Shown: positions 7,667-17,305, numbered from the stretch's first letter. The stretch: 64,000 nucleotides of DNA from JAFDZW01 sp964404255 (GCA_964404255.1 CAYOJJ010000001.1:372001-436000), one strand, 5' to 3'. Notes: generated by a model not told the origin, from the letters alone. A program made the numbers and translations.

Positions 7667-10084
7667 ATGTTTCATCGGATCATCTCTTGCGCTATCTTAC
7701 TTGTTATCGGTGCCGGTTCGTTGTTTGCTCAGGCCCCGATCCTTTATCAGGAAACCCATCTTGTCGAACCCGGCCAGGCTCCGCGCGAACATCCGGTCGA
7801 TATGCAGCGCATGAAGATCGAAGTTTCCTTCGATTGCCCGAAAGGAATTGTTAAAGGCAGAGTTACCCATTATTTTACTCCGCTTCGTTCGAGTGTAGAT
7901 TCCATGTTCTTCGATGGTCCGGGCATTAAGATCAAAGAGGCAAAGCTTAATGGCAAAGACCTTCGCTTCGTACAAACTTCCGAAGGTGTGAATGTTTTTC
8001 CATCAACACCAATGAGATGGGGCGAGTGGGATAGTATTTCCTTTGTCTATGAAGCGACCCCACGCCGCGGCATTTATTTCATCGGTTGGAACGACCCGAA
8101 GAACCTCTCGAGAAAGCAGATCTGGACGCAGGGCGAAGGTACCGATAACCGTAACTGGATCCCAAGTTATGATGATTGGGACGATAAGCTCATCACCGAA
8201 ACGATCGTCACCTTCGATAAGGATTACCAGGTACTTTCTAATGGTACACTCCTCAATGAAAAAGATAATAAGGATGGTACTAAGACCTGGCATTATAAAA
8301 TGCAGCATCCGCATTCGGCCTATCTCGTAATGCTTGGTATCGGTAAGTATGCCGTCGAGCATCGCAAGACCAAAGCCGGTGTGCCGGTTAACCTCTGGTA
8401 CTATCCGGAATATCCTGAGCGCGTGGAGCCGACCTATAAATATGCGACCGATTGTATCGACTTCGTTGCCAAGTGGACCGGTATTCCGTATCCCTGGGAA
8501 TCGTATTCGCAAATCCCGGTGCAGGATTTCATCTACGGCGCTATGGAAAATACTACGGCGACGATCTTCGGAGATTTTTACCTGAATGATGCCCGTGGTA
8601 CACTCGATAGAAATTATCTCGGAGTCGATGTGCATGAATTGACCCATCAGTGGTTCGGCGATCTTATCACAATCCGCTCCGGCCCGAATATGTGGCTGCA
8701 CGAAAGTTATGCAACTTTCTTCCCAAAATTATTCACTCGCGATTATTTCGGAGAAGATGCGTACGAATGGAATCGCCGTGGCGAGCAGAATGCAATGGTT
8801 GCCGCTAACGATGGCGATCGTTACCCGATCGTGCATCCGAAGAATGGTACGTCGCGTGTATACCCCGGCGGCTCGGCCGTTATTGATATGATGCTCTATT
8901 GCTTCGGTGAAGAGGAAATGCGTCATGTCATCAACTACTATCTAAAGAAGCATTCGTACCAAAATGTCGAGACGAATGATCTCTATCAGGCATTCCAGGA
9001 TACGCTTGGCCTTTCGCCGGATTGGTTCTTCGATGAATGGCTGTATCGCGGCGGCTACCCGATCTATGATGTGAAGTATGAGACCAATGGCGGTATGACG
9101 AATATTACCGTTGCTCAGACTCATCACATCGATGAATTAACGAAGCTCTTTAAAATGCCGATCGTTTTCGAAGTCCATTACACTGACGGCTCGATGGATT
9201 CCAAGCGTGAGTGGATCGAGAATCAGACGCAGGTCGTAAGTATTGCCAATAATGGGAAGAAGATCGCTTTCGTGCTCTTCGATCCGGCAAGCCATATTAT
9301 TAAGAAAGTAAACTTCAAGAAATCCTTCGAAGAGCTCAAAGCCCAGGCGCTTGGTGCAAAGAATATGATCGATCGTTATGATGCTATCGTTGCGCTCAAG
9401 AACGATTCTTCTTCATGGAGCGCAAAGCGCGATATTCTTATTCAGGCGTATAATAAAGAAACGTACCAGGCAACCCGCTCGGAAATTATCTCGCAATTGG
9501 CAAACGATAATAGCTCCGAAGCCCGCGCTATTATTAAGCGTGCGATTAAAGATACAACAGTCGATGTCCGTTCGGCAGCATTAAATGCGTATCGTTTCAT
9601 CCCGGCCGATCTGCAAAGCGATATGGAAGTATTGCTCAAAGATTCATCGTATCAGATGATCGTTACGGCACTCGATAAACTTTGCGAAAGCTTCCCGTCA
9701 AAAACGGCTCAGTACCTTGAGACGACAAAGAACGAAGATGGAATGTCGCATAAAGTACGTATTAAGTGGCTGGAGATTAAAGCCGCGACGGGCGATATGG
9801 CAGCGATGAAAGATCTTGTAGAATATTGCAGCATCTCGAATGAGTTCTTTGCCCGCCAGACGGCTATGGCAGCAGTGCAGCGCTTAAATTATATGGACGA
9901 TGCGCTGATTGCCAATTTGATCGATGCCCTGCTCTCTACTAATAATCGCCTTGCCGGCACGGCCCATGGTACGCTCAATTCATATTACCAGCAGGTGAAA
10001 TACCGCGATATGATGATGGCCTACTATAAATCCAAATCATGGGAGCCATGGCAGAAAGAGATCATCGACCGGGTGATTCGCTAA
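7667..10084 (+). CDS. M1 family zinc aminopeptidase, secreted
   Basis: An 805-residue protein with a signal peptide (cleaved near SLFAQ). The order is an N-terminal beta domain, the exopeptidase signature GAMEN, then the zinc site HELTH at 323-327 with Glu346 in WLHES (HExxH-x18-E), and a long HEAT-like helical C-terminal region. M1 enzymes remove N-terminal residues from peptides; export suggests periplasmic or extracellular peptide use. It is close to the usual length for the family in this phylum. Confidence 0.93.
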   Translation: MFHRIISCAILLVIGAGSLFAQAPILYQETHLVEPGQAPREHPVDMQRMKIEVSFDCPKGIVKGRVTHYFTPLRSSVDSMFFDGPGIKIKEAKLNGKDLRFVQTSEGVNVFPSTPMRWGEWDSISFVYEATPRRGIYFIGWNDPKNLSRKQIWTQGEGTDNRNWIPSYDDWDDKLITETIVTFDKDYQVLSNGTLLNEKDNKDGTKTWHYKMQHPHSAYLVMLGIGKYAVEHRKTKAGVPVNLWYYPEYPERVEPTYKYATDCIDFVAKWTGIPYPWESYSQIPVQDFIYGAMENTTATIFGDFYLNDARGTLDRNYLGVDVHELTHQWFGDLITIRSGPNMWLHESYATFFPKLFTRDYFGEDAYEWNRRGEQNAMVAANDGDRYPIVHPKNGTSRVYPGGSAVIDMMLYCFGEEEMRHVINYYLKKHSYQNVETNDLYQAFQDTLGLSPDWFFDEWLYRGGYPIYDVKYETNGGMTNITVAQTHHIDELTKLFKMPIVFEVHYTDGSMDSKREWIENQTQVVSIANNGKKIAFVLFDPASHIIKKVNFKKSFEELKAQALGAKNMIDRYDAIVALKNDSSSWSAKRDILIQAYNKETYQATRSEIISQLANDNSSEARAIIKRAIKDTTVDVRSAALNAYRFIPADLQSDMEVLLKDSSYQMIVTALDKLCESFPSKTAQYLETTKNEDGMSHKVRIKWLEIKAATGDMAAMKDLVEYCSISNEFFARQTAMAAVQRLNYMDDALIANLIDALLSTNNRLAGTAHGTLNSYYQQVKYRDMMMAYYKSKSWEPWQKEIIDRVIR

Positions 10085-10320
10085 GTACCGCCCATAAAGA
10101 ATACAAACTTATTAAAGCGATCAGGGTTATTGGAGTGGCCCTGTTCGCTTTTTTAATTTGGGTCAAATTTTCACACACCGGAGAGCCTTGGCTATTTTTT
10201 TCCGTTTTACTTTTTTATGTATTACTTTGTGCTATTGATCTTGCTGTGAGAATTCGCATCAGGAAGCGTCGCAGAATGCTATTAAACCAATTGCAGGAAG
10301 CAGTCGATGAAATCAGGTAA
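10039..10320 (+). CDS. Small two-TM membrane protein overlapping the M1 peptidase 3' end
   Basis: A 93-residue ORF whose first 46 bp overlap the 3' end of the peptidase gene in another frame. Two hydrophobic segments (IRVIGVALFAFLIWV and WLFFSVLLFYVLLCAIDLAV) are followed by a very basic stretch (RIRIRKRRR) and a short helix. The start may be the ATG at 10039 or at 10048. No family is recognised. Membrane topology and preserved frame outside the overlap support it being real. Confidence 0.5.
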   Translation: MGAMAERDHRPGDSLSTAHKEYKLIKAIRVIGVALFAFLIWVKFSHTGEPWLFFSVLLFYVLLCAIDLAVRIRIRKRRRMLLNQLQEAVDEIR

Positions 10321-10364
10321 GCATACAAGAAACAGTCTCCCCCCGATCGCTGTTTTAAATACCT

Positions 10365-10562
10365 ATGGAAATAGCCGGTAAAGAATACGAAATTTTAGTC
10401 CGCCGTCGTGGCGAAAATGTCTATGCTGCTTTTTGTCCGCAGCTTGAGCTTATTGTCAATGGCACGGCGCATCAGCAGGTCGAAGAAAAAATGCGTCAGC
10501 TTATTATAGAAACCGTAACCGGCCAAAAAATTCAGTCCGCAGATTCTGGTGATAGTGCATGA
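10365..10562 (+). CDS. Small HicB-like domain protein
   Basis: A 65-residue protein with the pattern YAAFCPQLELIVNGTAHQQVEEKMRQLI, the core of the HicB-like partial RNase H fold (a CPxL strand turn then a helix). No HicA toxin lies next to it. Its last 4 bp overlap the ATG of priA (ATGA), suggesting translational coupling. The function is unknown; it could be an orphan antitoxin-like protein or an unrelated small regulator with the same fold. Confidence 0.55.
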   Translation: MEIAGKEYEILVRRRGENVYAAFCPQLELIVNGTAHQQVEEKMRQLIIETVTGQKIQSADSGDSA

Positions 10563-13108
10563 GCGCAGCTCACTTTGCCATCGTCGCATTACCGCTTCCT
10601 TTTAAATTTCATAGCGGTGGGTTCGAAGGGCTCACCTATTCCATCCCCGAAGAAGTACTGCCGTATGCCAAAACCGGTATGCGTGTGCTCGTGCCACTTG
10701 GCAAGCGCCAGGTTACCGGGGTGATCGTCGAGATCACGAGTAGTAAACAGGAAGGTATCACCGGCATCCGCCCGCTTATCGATATTCTCGATACCGAGCA
10801 GGTCTTCGACGATAATTTCTTGCATTGGACGAAATGGATCGCCTCTTACTATCTCTGTTCCTGGGGAGAAGTACTGGAAGCTGCATTGCCACAGGGTCTT
10901 CGTGTCGAGACAAAACAGAAAGTAACAGCAGTTGAAGACCTATCCATCGAGGATATCGGCCGCATTACCCGTTCTTCAAAAAAACGTGCCGAGGTTTTCA
11001 AAACGATTGCGGCTTATAAGAATGGTGTCTTTATTTCTCATCTAACCAAACGGACAAAACTCACTGGCATTTACGCTCACATTCGCTGGCTCGAAGAAAA
11101 TGGATTTGTAACGATAGCCTCCGAGCAAAGCAGCATCGGAAAAATAAAAAAAGAACGGGTAGGGGTATTGGCCGAAGCTCTTCATAACGATCCTGCCAGC
11201 TTATCGGCTGCATTGATGGAGCTTGAGCGTTCGCCGAAACAGGCGAAAGTCCTGCTCAAAGTAATGGAGCAGCATCAGCTTCATCCGCAGGAGCCGCATT
11301 CATTAAAATTACTGGCGAGCGAAACCGCTGTGACCGATAGCGTCATTCAATCGCTCATCAAAAAAGGCTTTATTACGGTAGAACTTCGTGAAGTGCGGCC
11401 GCAAGTAGTACCGTCATCTGCTAAGCCTGCTTCGAATAATCATATCGCTCTTACTTCCGAACAGCAGGCCGCCTCGGCAACAATAGCAACAGCGCTCGAT
11501 GAACATAAAGCAAAAACCTTTTTGCTTCATGGGGTAACAGGTTCTGGAAAAACGGAAGTCTATATCGATCTTGCACGCAAAGTGCTTGCCGAAGGCGGCG
11601 GTGTCTTAGTGCTCGTGCCGGAAATTTCGCTGACGCCCCAGCTTATCGATCGCTTTAAAAAGCGATTCGAAGCCGTCGGCGTTACAAACTTTTCGGTGCT
11701 GCATTCGCGCATGAGCCTTGCCGAACGCTATGCTTCCTGGAAAGCACTGGCAAGCGGAGAAACGAAGATCGCTATCGGTGCGCGCAGTGCTGTCTTTGCA
11801 CCGATAAAAGGTCTGCGGCTTATTGTCGTCGATGAAGAACATGAGATGACCTATAAGCAGTATGATAAAACACCGCGTTATAATGCCCGCGATGCTGCAG
11901 TGATGCGCGCGCATTTGCTTGGCGGGGTCTGCGTGCTCGGCAGCGCTACGCCATCACTTGAAAGCTATTATAATGCGACGCAAGGCAAGTATGAATTACT
12001 GACGCTGGCAAGCCGGGCTCAGGCCGCGGCACTGCCCCCGGTTCGTATCGTCGATCTTCGCCGCCCACCGGCTCGCAAAGAACAGCTTGCAAAACTTAGT
12101 AGTATCTCTATTCCGCTTCGTGAAGCGATCGGTATCCGGTTGTTAAAAAAGCAGGGTACGGTGCTGCTTCAAAACCGCCGCGGCTTTTCTACCTATCTTT
12201 CCTGCTCGAACTGCGGTGATTCTGTCCTTTGCCCGAACTGCGCTGTTACGCTGACCTGGCACCGCGAAGAGAACCGCCTGCAATGTCATTACTGTGGCTT
12301 CATGAGCTACAAGCCCGAAACCTGCCCGACTTGTGGCAGTGAAAAGCTTTTCTTCGGTGGTGTCGGTACCGAGCGTGTTGAAGATGAGTTGAAGCAATAT
12401 TTTCCCGAGATACGCATTGCGAGAATGGATCTCGATACGACGGCCAAACGCGGTTCGTTCGAACAACTCCTGCGCTCCTTTGCCAGTGGGGAAACGGATG
12501 TACTACTCGGTACTCAAATGGTAGCCAAGGGACTCGACTTTGCCCGTGTGACGCTCGTCGGTGTGATCAATGCCGATACCAGTTTATGCCTGCCGGATTT
12601 TCGCTCATCCGAACGAACGTTTCAATTATTGACACAGGTATCAGGCCGCGCCGGCCGCACTGAAGAATTGGCGGGAGAAGTGATCGTGCAGACCTATCAG
12701 CCCGATCATCCGAGCGTTGTCTTTGCCTCGAAGCATGATTACAATAGTTTTTACGAAAAAGAAATTGCCGAGCGCGAGACTTCGAAATATCCTCCCTTTA
12801 TCCGGCTTATTCTCGTTGAATTTAAGGGTGCAAATGCAAAATCGGTTGCCGAGGCGGCAAAAGGATTTATCGCACTATTGCCGAAGACCTCTTCTTTTTA
12901 CACCGTACTTGGACCGGCAGAACCGGCGATCAAAAAACTTCGCGGCGAATTTCGCTATCACATTCTCTTCAAGGACGACCGCCAGCACGACGGCAGCGGT
13001 GAAAAAATGCGACGCTTATTAACAGGGGCAATGGACCTCTACCAAAAAAAATATGCCAACCGTGCCGTGACCGTAACGATCGATGTCGATGTGCAGGGAG
13101 TGCTCTAA
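10559..13108 (+). CDS. priA: Primosomal protein N' (replication restart helicase PriA)
   Basis: An 849-residue protein. An N-terminal 3'-DNA-binding domain is followed by the helicase lobe with Walker A GVTGSGKT at about 325-332 and a DEEH box (VVDEEHEMTYKQYD). The zinc cluster of eight Cys lies at about 549-595 (CSNCGD, CPNC, CHYCG, CPTCG), then the second RecA lobe (GTQMVAKGLDF, QVSGRAGR). PriA reloads the replisome at stalled forks. Its stop codon overlaps the stop of the convergent gene by 4 bp. Confidence 0.97.
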   Translation: MSAAHFAIVALPLPFKFHSGGFEGLTYSIPEEVLPYAKTGMRVLVPLGKRQVTGVIVEITSSKQEGITGIRPLIDILDTEQVFDDNFLHWTKWIASYYLCSWGEVLEAALPQGLRVETKQKVTAVEDLSIEDIGRITRSSKKRAEVFKTIAAYKNGVFISHLTKRTKLTGIYAHIRWLEENGFVTIASEQSSIGKIKKERVGVLAEALHNDPASLSAALMELERSPKQAKVLLKVMEQHQLHPQEPHSLKLLASETAVTDSVIQSLIKKGFITVELREVRPQVVPSSAKPASNNHIALTSEQQAASATIATALDEHKAKTFLLHGVTGSGKTEVYIDLARKVLAEGGGVLVLVPEISLTPQLIDRFKKRFEAVGVTNFSVLHSRMSLAERYASWKALASGETKIAIGARSAVFAPIKGLRLIVVDEEHEMTYKQYDKTPRYNARDAAVMRAHLLGGVCVLGSATPSLESYYNATQGKYELLTLASRAQAAALPPVRIVDLRRPPARKEQLAKLSSISIPLREAIGIRLLKKQGTVLLQNRRGFSTYLSCSNCGDSVLCPNCAVTLTWHREENRLQCHYCGFMSYKPETCPTCGSEKLFFGGVGTERVEDELKQYFPEIRIARMDLDTTAKRGSFEQLLRSFASGETDVLLGTQMVAKGLDFARVTLVGVINADTSLCLPDFRSSERTFQLLTQVSGRAGRTEELAGEVIVQTYQPDHPSVVFASKHDYNSFYEKEIAERETSKYPPFIRLILVEFKGANAKSVAEAAKGFIALLPKTSSFYTVLGPAEPAIKKLRGEFRYHILFKDDRQHDGSGEKMRRLLTGAMDLYQKKYANRAVTVTIDVDVQGVL

Positions 13109-14655
13109 TAGCGCCCGCTGCGATGCTGTAAGATCGTAAGGATCCTGTTCCAGATCCAGACCGGCGATAGCACCTGCAATCCTTCGTTCATTTCCTGAGC
13201 GCTTTGGTGTACTTTAAAAAGTTGTGTTTCGTATTTCTTCGCCGAACGTATGACGCGGTCGTAATCGAAATCCTTGCTGGCAACGATACGCAGTAACTTA
13301 AATAATATCGCCATCTGGTTTGTGCCGGTATGGCGCAGATAGCGCGTACGGTAGGTATTGAGTGATTCCATTTGCTCAATGATCTCATCGTAGCGTTCGC
13401 TCTCGAGCAATAGCATGATATTGAGCAGGAGGATCGCTACGTTAAAGCCGCTCTTATCTTTATGATAATTCGGAAAGCGCTTTACGATCTCTTTATATCG
13501 TTTATAGCGCAGAAGCCCGGGCGCCGGACCGGTTTTACCATTCTCTTCCTGCTTGCTTACCCACTTAACGTAATCACAGTATAACCTGAAAATACCCCAG
13601 CGCTCGCGCAGGTGTTGGAGCTGAACGCTTAATCGGGGATGGGCAAACATTTCATTTAGGCATTCGTCGGCTAAGGCAAATTGTTCTGTCTGTAGGGCAA
13701 ATAAGACAAAATCACTTTTAAAGGAGAACCATCCATTAGAACCATAGATAAGACTTTGCTCGCTGAGTTGAGCTGCTTCCATTCCATTTTTGTAATCGCG
13801 AAGTAATAAGCATGTCTCAAATTCATATCCGGCAAATTCTCCTATTCTTGTTGGTGTACCAAAGATATTATTATTTTTTACGTATGCTACTGCTTCCTTG
13901 CAACTTTCTAGAGAGGCGGGTAGATCACCTTTAAGTTGGTAACACATATAGAATATTCGGTAAGCACTTGCCCGAATTCTGAAGTTGTGCTTGTTTCTTG
14001 AAGCAATTTCCTTTGCTCGTTCCATACTTGAGTCGGCAATCGAGAGCAGTTCGGCACTATTTATTAAACGGGTAATATGATAGAGCCGAAGTTCATAGTC
14101 GATGGAGGAAATTACCATTTCATCTTTTTGTATTTTTAATTGCTTAAATAATGCAGTGTTATATTTTTTGTATTGGGTCGTATTGCCGTTTAGTAATGCC
14201 TGGAGTCTGGCATTTTCGAGAAGAGGTATCAATATAGACGTTAATTGATACTGCTCTGAAAGTCGAATACTTTTATTGGCTATTGCATTAGAGACGTTAC
14301 GGTTTCCTAAACTTTGGAATAGGGTCGTCAGGGTGAATTGCTTTTGGGCGTTAAAGATACCCCGGGTAATTGGGGCCTGAATCGATTCCAATACCTTTGG
14401 ATGAAAGAAGAGCTCCAATAGTAAATTCGAAGTATGGGATTTTAAGAATCTATAATTATTAGCGTCCCCATTCTCCCCATAAATGACCCGCAGTAACTCC
14501 TCATCGGAGTTGAACCCGGAAGTTTCTATCACCCTGATAAGTTGGGCAGCTTTAGGATGTTCTTTTTCCAGGGTATTTAAATCGATATGAGTAGTTTTTT
14601 GAAGGTCGAAACGGCGTGCTAATCTAATAAGCTCTCTTATCTCAGTTATTTTCAT
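13105..14655 (-). CDS. Unrecognised helical-repeat protein (TPR-like)
   Basis: A 516-residue, almost entirely helical protein with no signal peptide or TM. Repeated helix pairs (for example LPASLESCKEAVAYV and FALADECLNEMF) suggest a TPR-like solenoid, but no family is recognised. The 3' half has balanced composition, while the 5' half (about 13700-14655) is clearly AT-rich, so the gene looks mosaic. It is divergent from a small ORF at 14857 and tail-to-tail with priA. A scaffold or regulatory role is possible but not shown. Confidence 0.6.
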   Translation of the reverse strand: MKITEIRELIRLARRFDLQKTTHIDLNTLEKEHPKAAQLIRVIETSGFNSDEELLRVIYGENGDANNYRFLKSHTSNLLLELFFHPKVLESIQAPITRGIFNAQKQFTLTTLFQSLGNRNVSNAIANKSIRLSEQYQLTSILIPLLENARLQALLNGNTTQYKKYNTALFKQLKIQKDEMVISSIDYELRLYHITRLINSAELLSIADSSMERAKEIASRNKHNFRIRASAYRIFYMCYQLKGDLPASLESCKEAVAYVKNNNIFGTPTRIGEFAGYEFETCLLLRDYKNGMEAAQLSEQSLIYGSNGWFSFKSDFVLFALQTEQFALADECLNEMFAHPRLSVQLQHLRERWGIFRLYCDYVKWVSKQEENGKTGPAPGLLRYKRYKEIVKRFPNYHKDKSGFNVAILLLNIMLLLESERYDEIIEQMESLNTYRTRYLRHTGTNQMAILFKLLRIVASKDFDYDRVIRSAKKYETQLFKVHQSAQEMNEGLQVLSPVWIWNRILTILQHRSGRY

Positions 14656-14856
14656 TTCCTACTCAGATTCTCATTATTTCATTGATTTATAATAAATTAT
14701 AATTATATTTATTCCAATACATAATATATAGAACCTTTAAAATATCTAAAAATTCCTCAATTTTCATCTAATAAATTGATAGCCGCTGTTTGCAAAAAAA
14801 GAATGGCAGTTTAACATATTTGTAGTGTAAAACTAATACTTGTTTTTATACTTGCC

Positions 14857-15066
14857 ATGATAACTATTCTTGAAGTTCTTTTATATCTTAGCTTAATAAA
14901 TCCGGGTGGTACGTACACTACCTCTCAGATTAATACACTATACCAAAATAATAATGAGACTATAATAAGTATTGAAAATGACGCTAATCAGATGAGTAGC
15001 ATCGACATGCAGTACAATGTCCCTGCTACTCAGATAACGATCAAAGATCAGGGAGAGGAGCCATAA
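14857..15066 (+). CDS. Small orphan ORF (69 aa) with hydrophobic N-terminus
   Basis: A 69-residue ORF in AT-rich DNA. It starts MITILEVLLYLSLI, hydrophobic but without a basic n-region, and continues with a polar Asn/Gln/Ser/Thr-rich tail (for example LYQNNNETIISIEND). No homologue is recognised. Divergent promoter space to the helical-repeat gene, plus palindromes and a strong terminator just downstream, argue that this stretch is transcribed. Coding status is uncertain. Confidence 0.42.
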   Translation: MITILEVLLYLSLINPGGTYTTSQINTLYQNNNETIISIENDANQMSSIDMQYNVPATQITIKDQGEEP

Positions 15067-15111
15067 GATTGTCAGATTGTCATAAGCAGCTCAGACAAAC
15101 AACGCATTAGT

Positions 15112-15140
15112 TTGCGCTTGCAAGCGCAAGTGACATGTCA
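15112..15140. repeat. Two adjacent perfect palindromes (18 bp and 10 bp)
   Basis: ttgcgcttgcaagcgcaa (15112-15129) is a perfect 18-bp palindrome. One base later, tgacatgtca (15131-15140) is a perfect 10-bp palindrome. They lie between a small ORF and a terminator. They could be dimeric-protein binding sites or RNA hairpins. Confidence 0.7.
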
Positions 15141-15144
15141 ACGA

Positions 15145-15206
15145 GTTACCCGGCCGTGGGTCTCCCCAGCGGCTGAAAAGTCGGCGGCCGGGTAGCTTTT
15201 ATTTAT
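15145..15206 (+). terminator. Rho-independent terminator after the small ORF
   Basis: A 12-bp stem (gttacccggccg, 15145-15156; cggccgggtagc, 15185-15196; one wobble) encloses a 28-nt loop and is followed by ttttatttatt. Confidence 0.75.
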
Positions 15207-15497
15207 TCAAAGTAAGTTGTTGTTTGCCGCCTATAAAAAAAATATTTTTTTAGGTACAATTTTTATAAAATTGTATTATATTAGTATTATTAAAAACGAT
15301 TATAGTATTATTTAATAACAACCATCCATCACGATGATCAAAGCATCTGCTTTGCTTATCGGATATAACAAGAGCTGGCGGACTCGCTACGGCGCTTGTT
15401 ACAATTAGTTTAGTAGCAGTAATATATTGTAATGTTATAAAGTACTCCAATCCCACGGGGGTAACTTCAGACCATTACACGGGAAGGGGGTTGATAC
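15207..15497. other. AT-rich intergenic region with an imperfect hairpin
   Basis: About 290 bp before the first fibre-like gene. The first half is strongly AT-rich. A 9/10 inverted repeat (taacaagagc / gcgcttgtta, about 15366-15401) sits inside a possible 24-codon ORF that begins at the ATG near 15333. The GC-rich patch just before 15498 contains gggaaggggg, a purine-rich candidate ribosome-binding site. No consensus promoter was found. Confidence 0.4.
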
Positions 15498-16265
15498 ATG
15501 ATAAAGAGGATCTTTGCAAGTGTCCTTGTCTTTGCACTTGCGATCAATATCAGTTATGCTCAGCCGCGACGTACGTTTGGGGTAGGCGGATTAGAATTAG
15601 ATAACGGTACTGCACCACTACGAACGATCGATCTTTTTGCACCGACCTCGCTGGCGGCCGATTACCAATTAGAGCTTCCGCCATCTCCACCAAGTGCTGT
15701 TACCAATTATCTCATGAGCGATGCTTCAGGGCACATGAGTTGGACGACCGCTTCGGTCACCCTTCCTTCGCTTCCTGCCGGTGCTATCTGGGTAGGCAAT
15801 GCGTTCGATCAGGCACAGCCGTATGCTCCGACCATTCCGGGTTCCATCATGACATTGAACGCTTCTAATATTCCTACCTGGAGTACGGTAGTGCCGATTA
15901 ATACCACGATTTCGGTTTCTCAACTTACTTCCGGTACGATTCCTCCGGGAGTAACCGTAAATGTCGGTACCGGCTCGACGATCCAGAGCACTGGTGGTAC
16001 GGTGACAGCCAATAATCTTATCGGCGCCGGTATCGGAAAATATTCAGGCTCGGTGCCGATCCCACAGAATTCTATTACGGTGATCGTTTCTTATCCGCCG
16101 ATCCAGGCTGGCTCTACAGTATTGCTTAGTATTATAGATCCATCATTACCGGGAGTGTTGCCATTTCTCGAGAATATAACGCCGGGCGCCGGTTTCAAAG
16201 TAACATTTTCATCAAGTTATCCTACGACCAGCGGATCGCTGTCTTACACGGTAGTAGTGCCCTGA
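15498..16265 (+). CDS. Tail-fibre-like secreted protein 1
   Basis: A 255-residue protein with a signal peptide cleaved near ISYAQ. The mature part is rich in Ser, Thr, Pro and Gly, with a YQLELP...NYLMSDASGHMSW segment at about 55-80 that resembles segments in the next two genes. No enzymatic motif, T9SS sorting domain or lipobox is seen. The style is that of beta-rich fibre or adhesin stalks. It is the first of three same-strand genes with short gaps (47 and 44 bp). Confidence 0.65.
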   Translation: MIKRIFASVLVFALAINISYAQPRRTFGVGGLELDNGTAPLRTIDLFAPTSLAADYQLELPPSPPSAVTNYLMSDASGHMSWTTASVTLPSLPAGAIWVGNAFDQAQPYAPTIPGSIMTLNASNIPTWSTVVPINTTISVSQLTSGTIPPGVTVNVGTGSTIQSTGGTVTANNLIGAGIGKYSGSVPIPQNSITVIVSYPPIQAGSTVLLSIIDPSLPGVLPFLENITPGAGFKVTFSSSYPTTSGSLSYTVVVP

Positions 16266-16312
16266 GGGGCCCCATCGTTATCGATTTTTGTCTTAACTAA
16301 AACCACCTAACA

Positions 16313-17305
16313 ATGAAATGCTTGATGTACATAGTCGTTTGTGCGGCTCTGATAGAGGGGGTATCGCTATCGGCATTCGCACAACCGGCAACAACGGCCA
16401 AAACCTTCCGGATGTATAACGATGCAACTCATAGCATATCGTTCACAGCCGGAAGCGCCTTGGGCACCGGTACCTTTACCTGGCCTCAACCGGCGGCCGG
16501 TTTTCTCAAGAGCGATGGTTCCGGATCGCTTTCGATCGGGGCAGTTGATCTTTCTACTTCCGATGTTACGAACGTGCTCAATGTATCAAATGGCGGCACG
16601 GGCTCAACGACCGTCGGTTCAGCCGGATCGGTTGCTTATAGCGATGGCTCTAAGCTCGTCTTCAGTGCGGCCGGTACCACGGGACAGTTGCTCATCTCCG
16701 GAGGTACTGGTTCTCCGACCTGGACCGGCACCTTCCCGACCGGGATCAGCGTCCCGTTCAATCAGATATCGAGCGGCTCGAATACGACGGCTACGATGAC
16801 GGTCGGCACCGGTGCATCGCTGGCCCCGACAGGAACAGGCACGCTAACATCGAATCAGTTCGTCGGCACCGGTTCGGTTACGAATGCCGTCGATCTTGGG
16901 ACGTCAGAAATAAACGGCACCCTCGGCACCGCCAATGGCGGCACCGGCTCGACGACCGTCGGGCCTGCCGGTTCGGTGGTGTATAGTAATGGAACGCAGT
17001 ATTCATTCACTACAGCGGGTACAGCCGGACAGGTTCTTACTTCGAATGGCGCCGGTGCACCGACCTGGACTTCTATTGTCACGGCAAAAGAAACCGGGCG
17101 TGTTCAGGGAGACGGCACTAATTTTTCTTATACGATCACGCCTTCAGTCGGTTCGGGTTATTCCGCAACTTCGACCGTGATCGTCTCGCTCGAAAGCGCT
17201 CTGAACCAGACTTTAACGGTGACTTCACGCACGGCTACTACCTTTACGGTACAAGCGCCGATCATACTTTCCAATTCTGATTTCATCGATTGGGTGGTGT
17301 ATTAA
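16313..17305 (+). CDS. Tail-fibre-like secreted protein 2 with internal duplication
   Basis: A 330-residue protein with a signal peptide (cleaved near SAFAQ). Two related segments of about 50 residues begin with NGGTGSTTVG and end in PTWT (at about 93 and 208; 345 bp apart, in frame). NGGTGSTT repeats are typical of phage tail-fibre and bacterial surface-fibre proteins. No sorting domain or anchor is seen. Its high Gly/Thr/Ser content suggests an extended, possibly trimeric beta structure. The role is unknown. Confidence 0.65.
   Translation: MKCLMYIVVCAALIEGVSLSAFAQPATTAKTFRMYNDATHSISFTAGSALGTGTFTWPQPAAGFLKSDGSGSLSIGAVDLSTSDVTNVLNVSNGGTGSTTVGSAGSVAYSDGSKLVFSAAGTTGQLLISGGTGSPTWTGTFPTGISVPFNQISSGSNTTATMTVGTGASLAPTGTGTLTSNQFVGTGSVTNAVDLGTSEINGTLGTANGGTGSTTVGPAGSVVYSNGTQYSFTTAGTAGQVLTSNGAGAPTWTSIVTAKETGRVQGDGTNFSYTITPSVGSGYSATSTVIVSLESALNQTLTVTSRTATTFTVQAPIILSNSDFIDWVVY

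Noticed and set aside
15250..15456. A 68-codon minus-strand ORF in the AT-rich intergenic region
   Set aside because: No ribosome-binding site, domain or signal is seen, and composition alone can explain the open frame.
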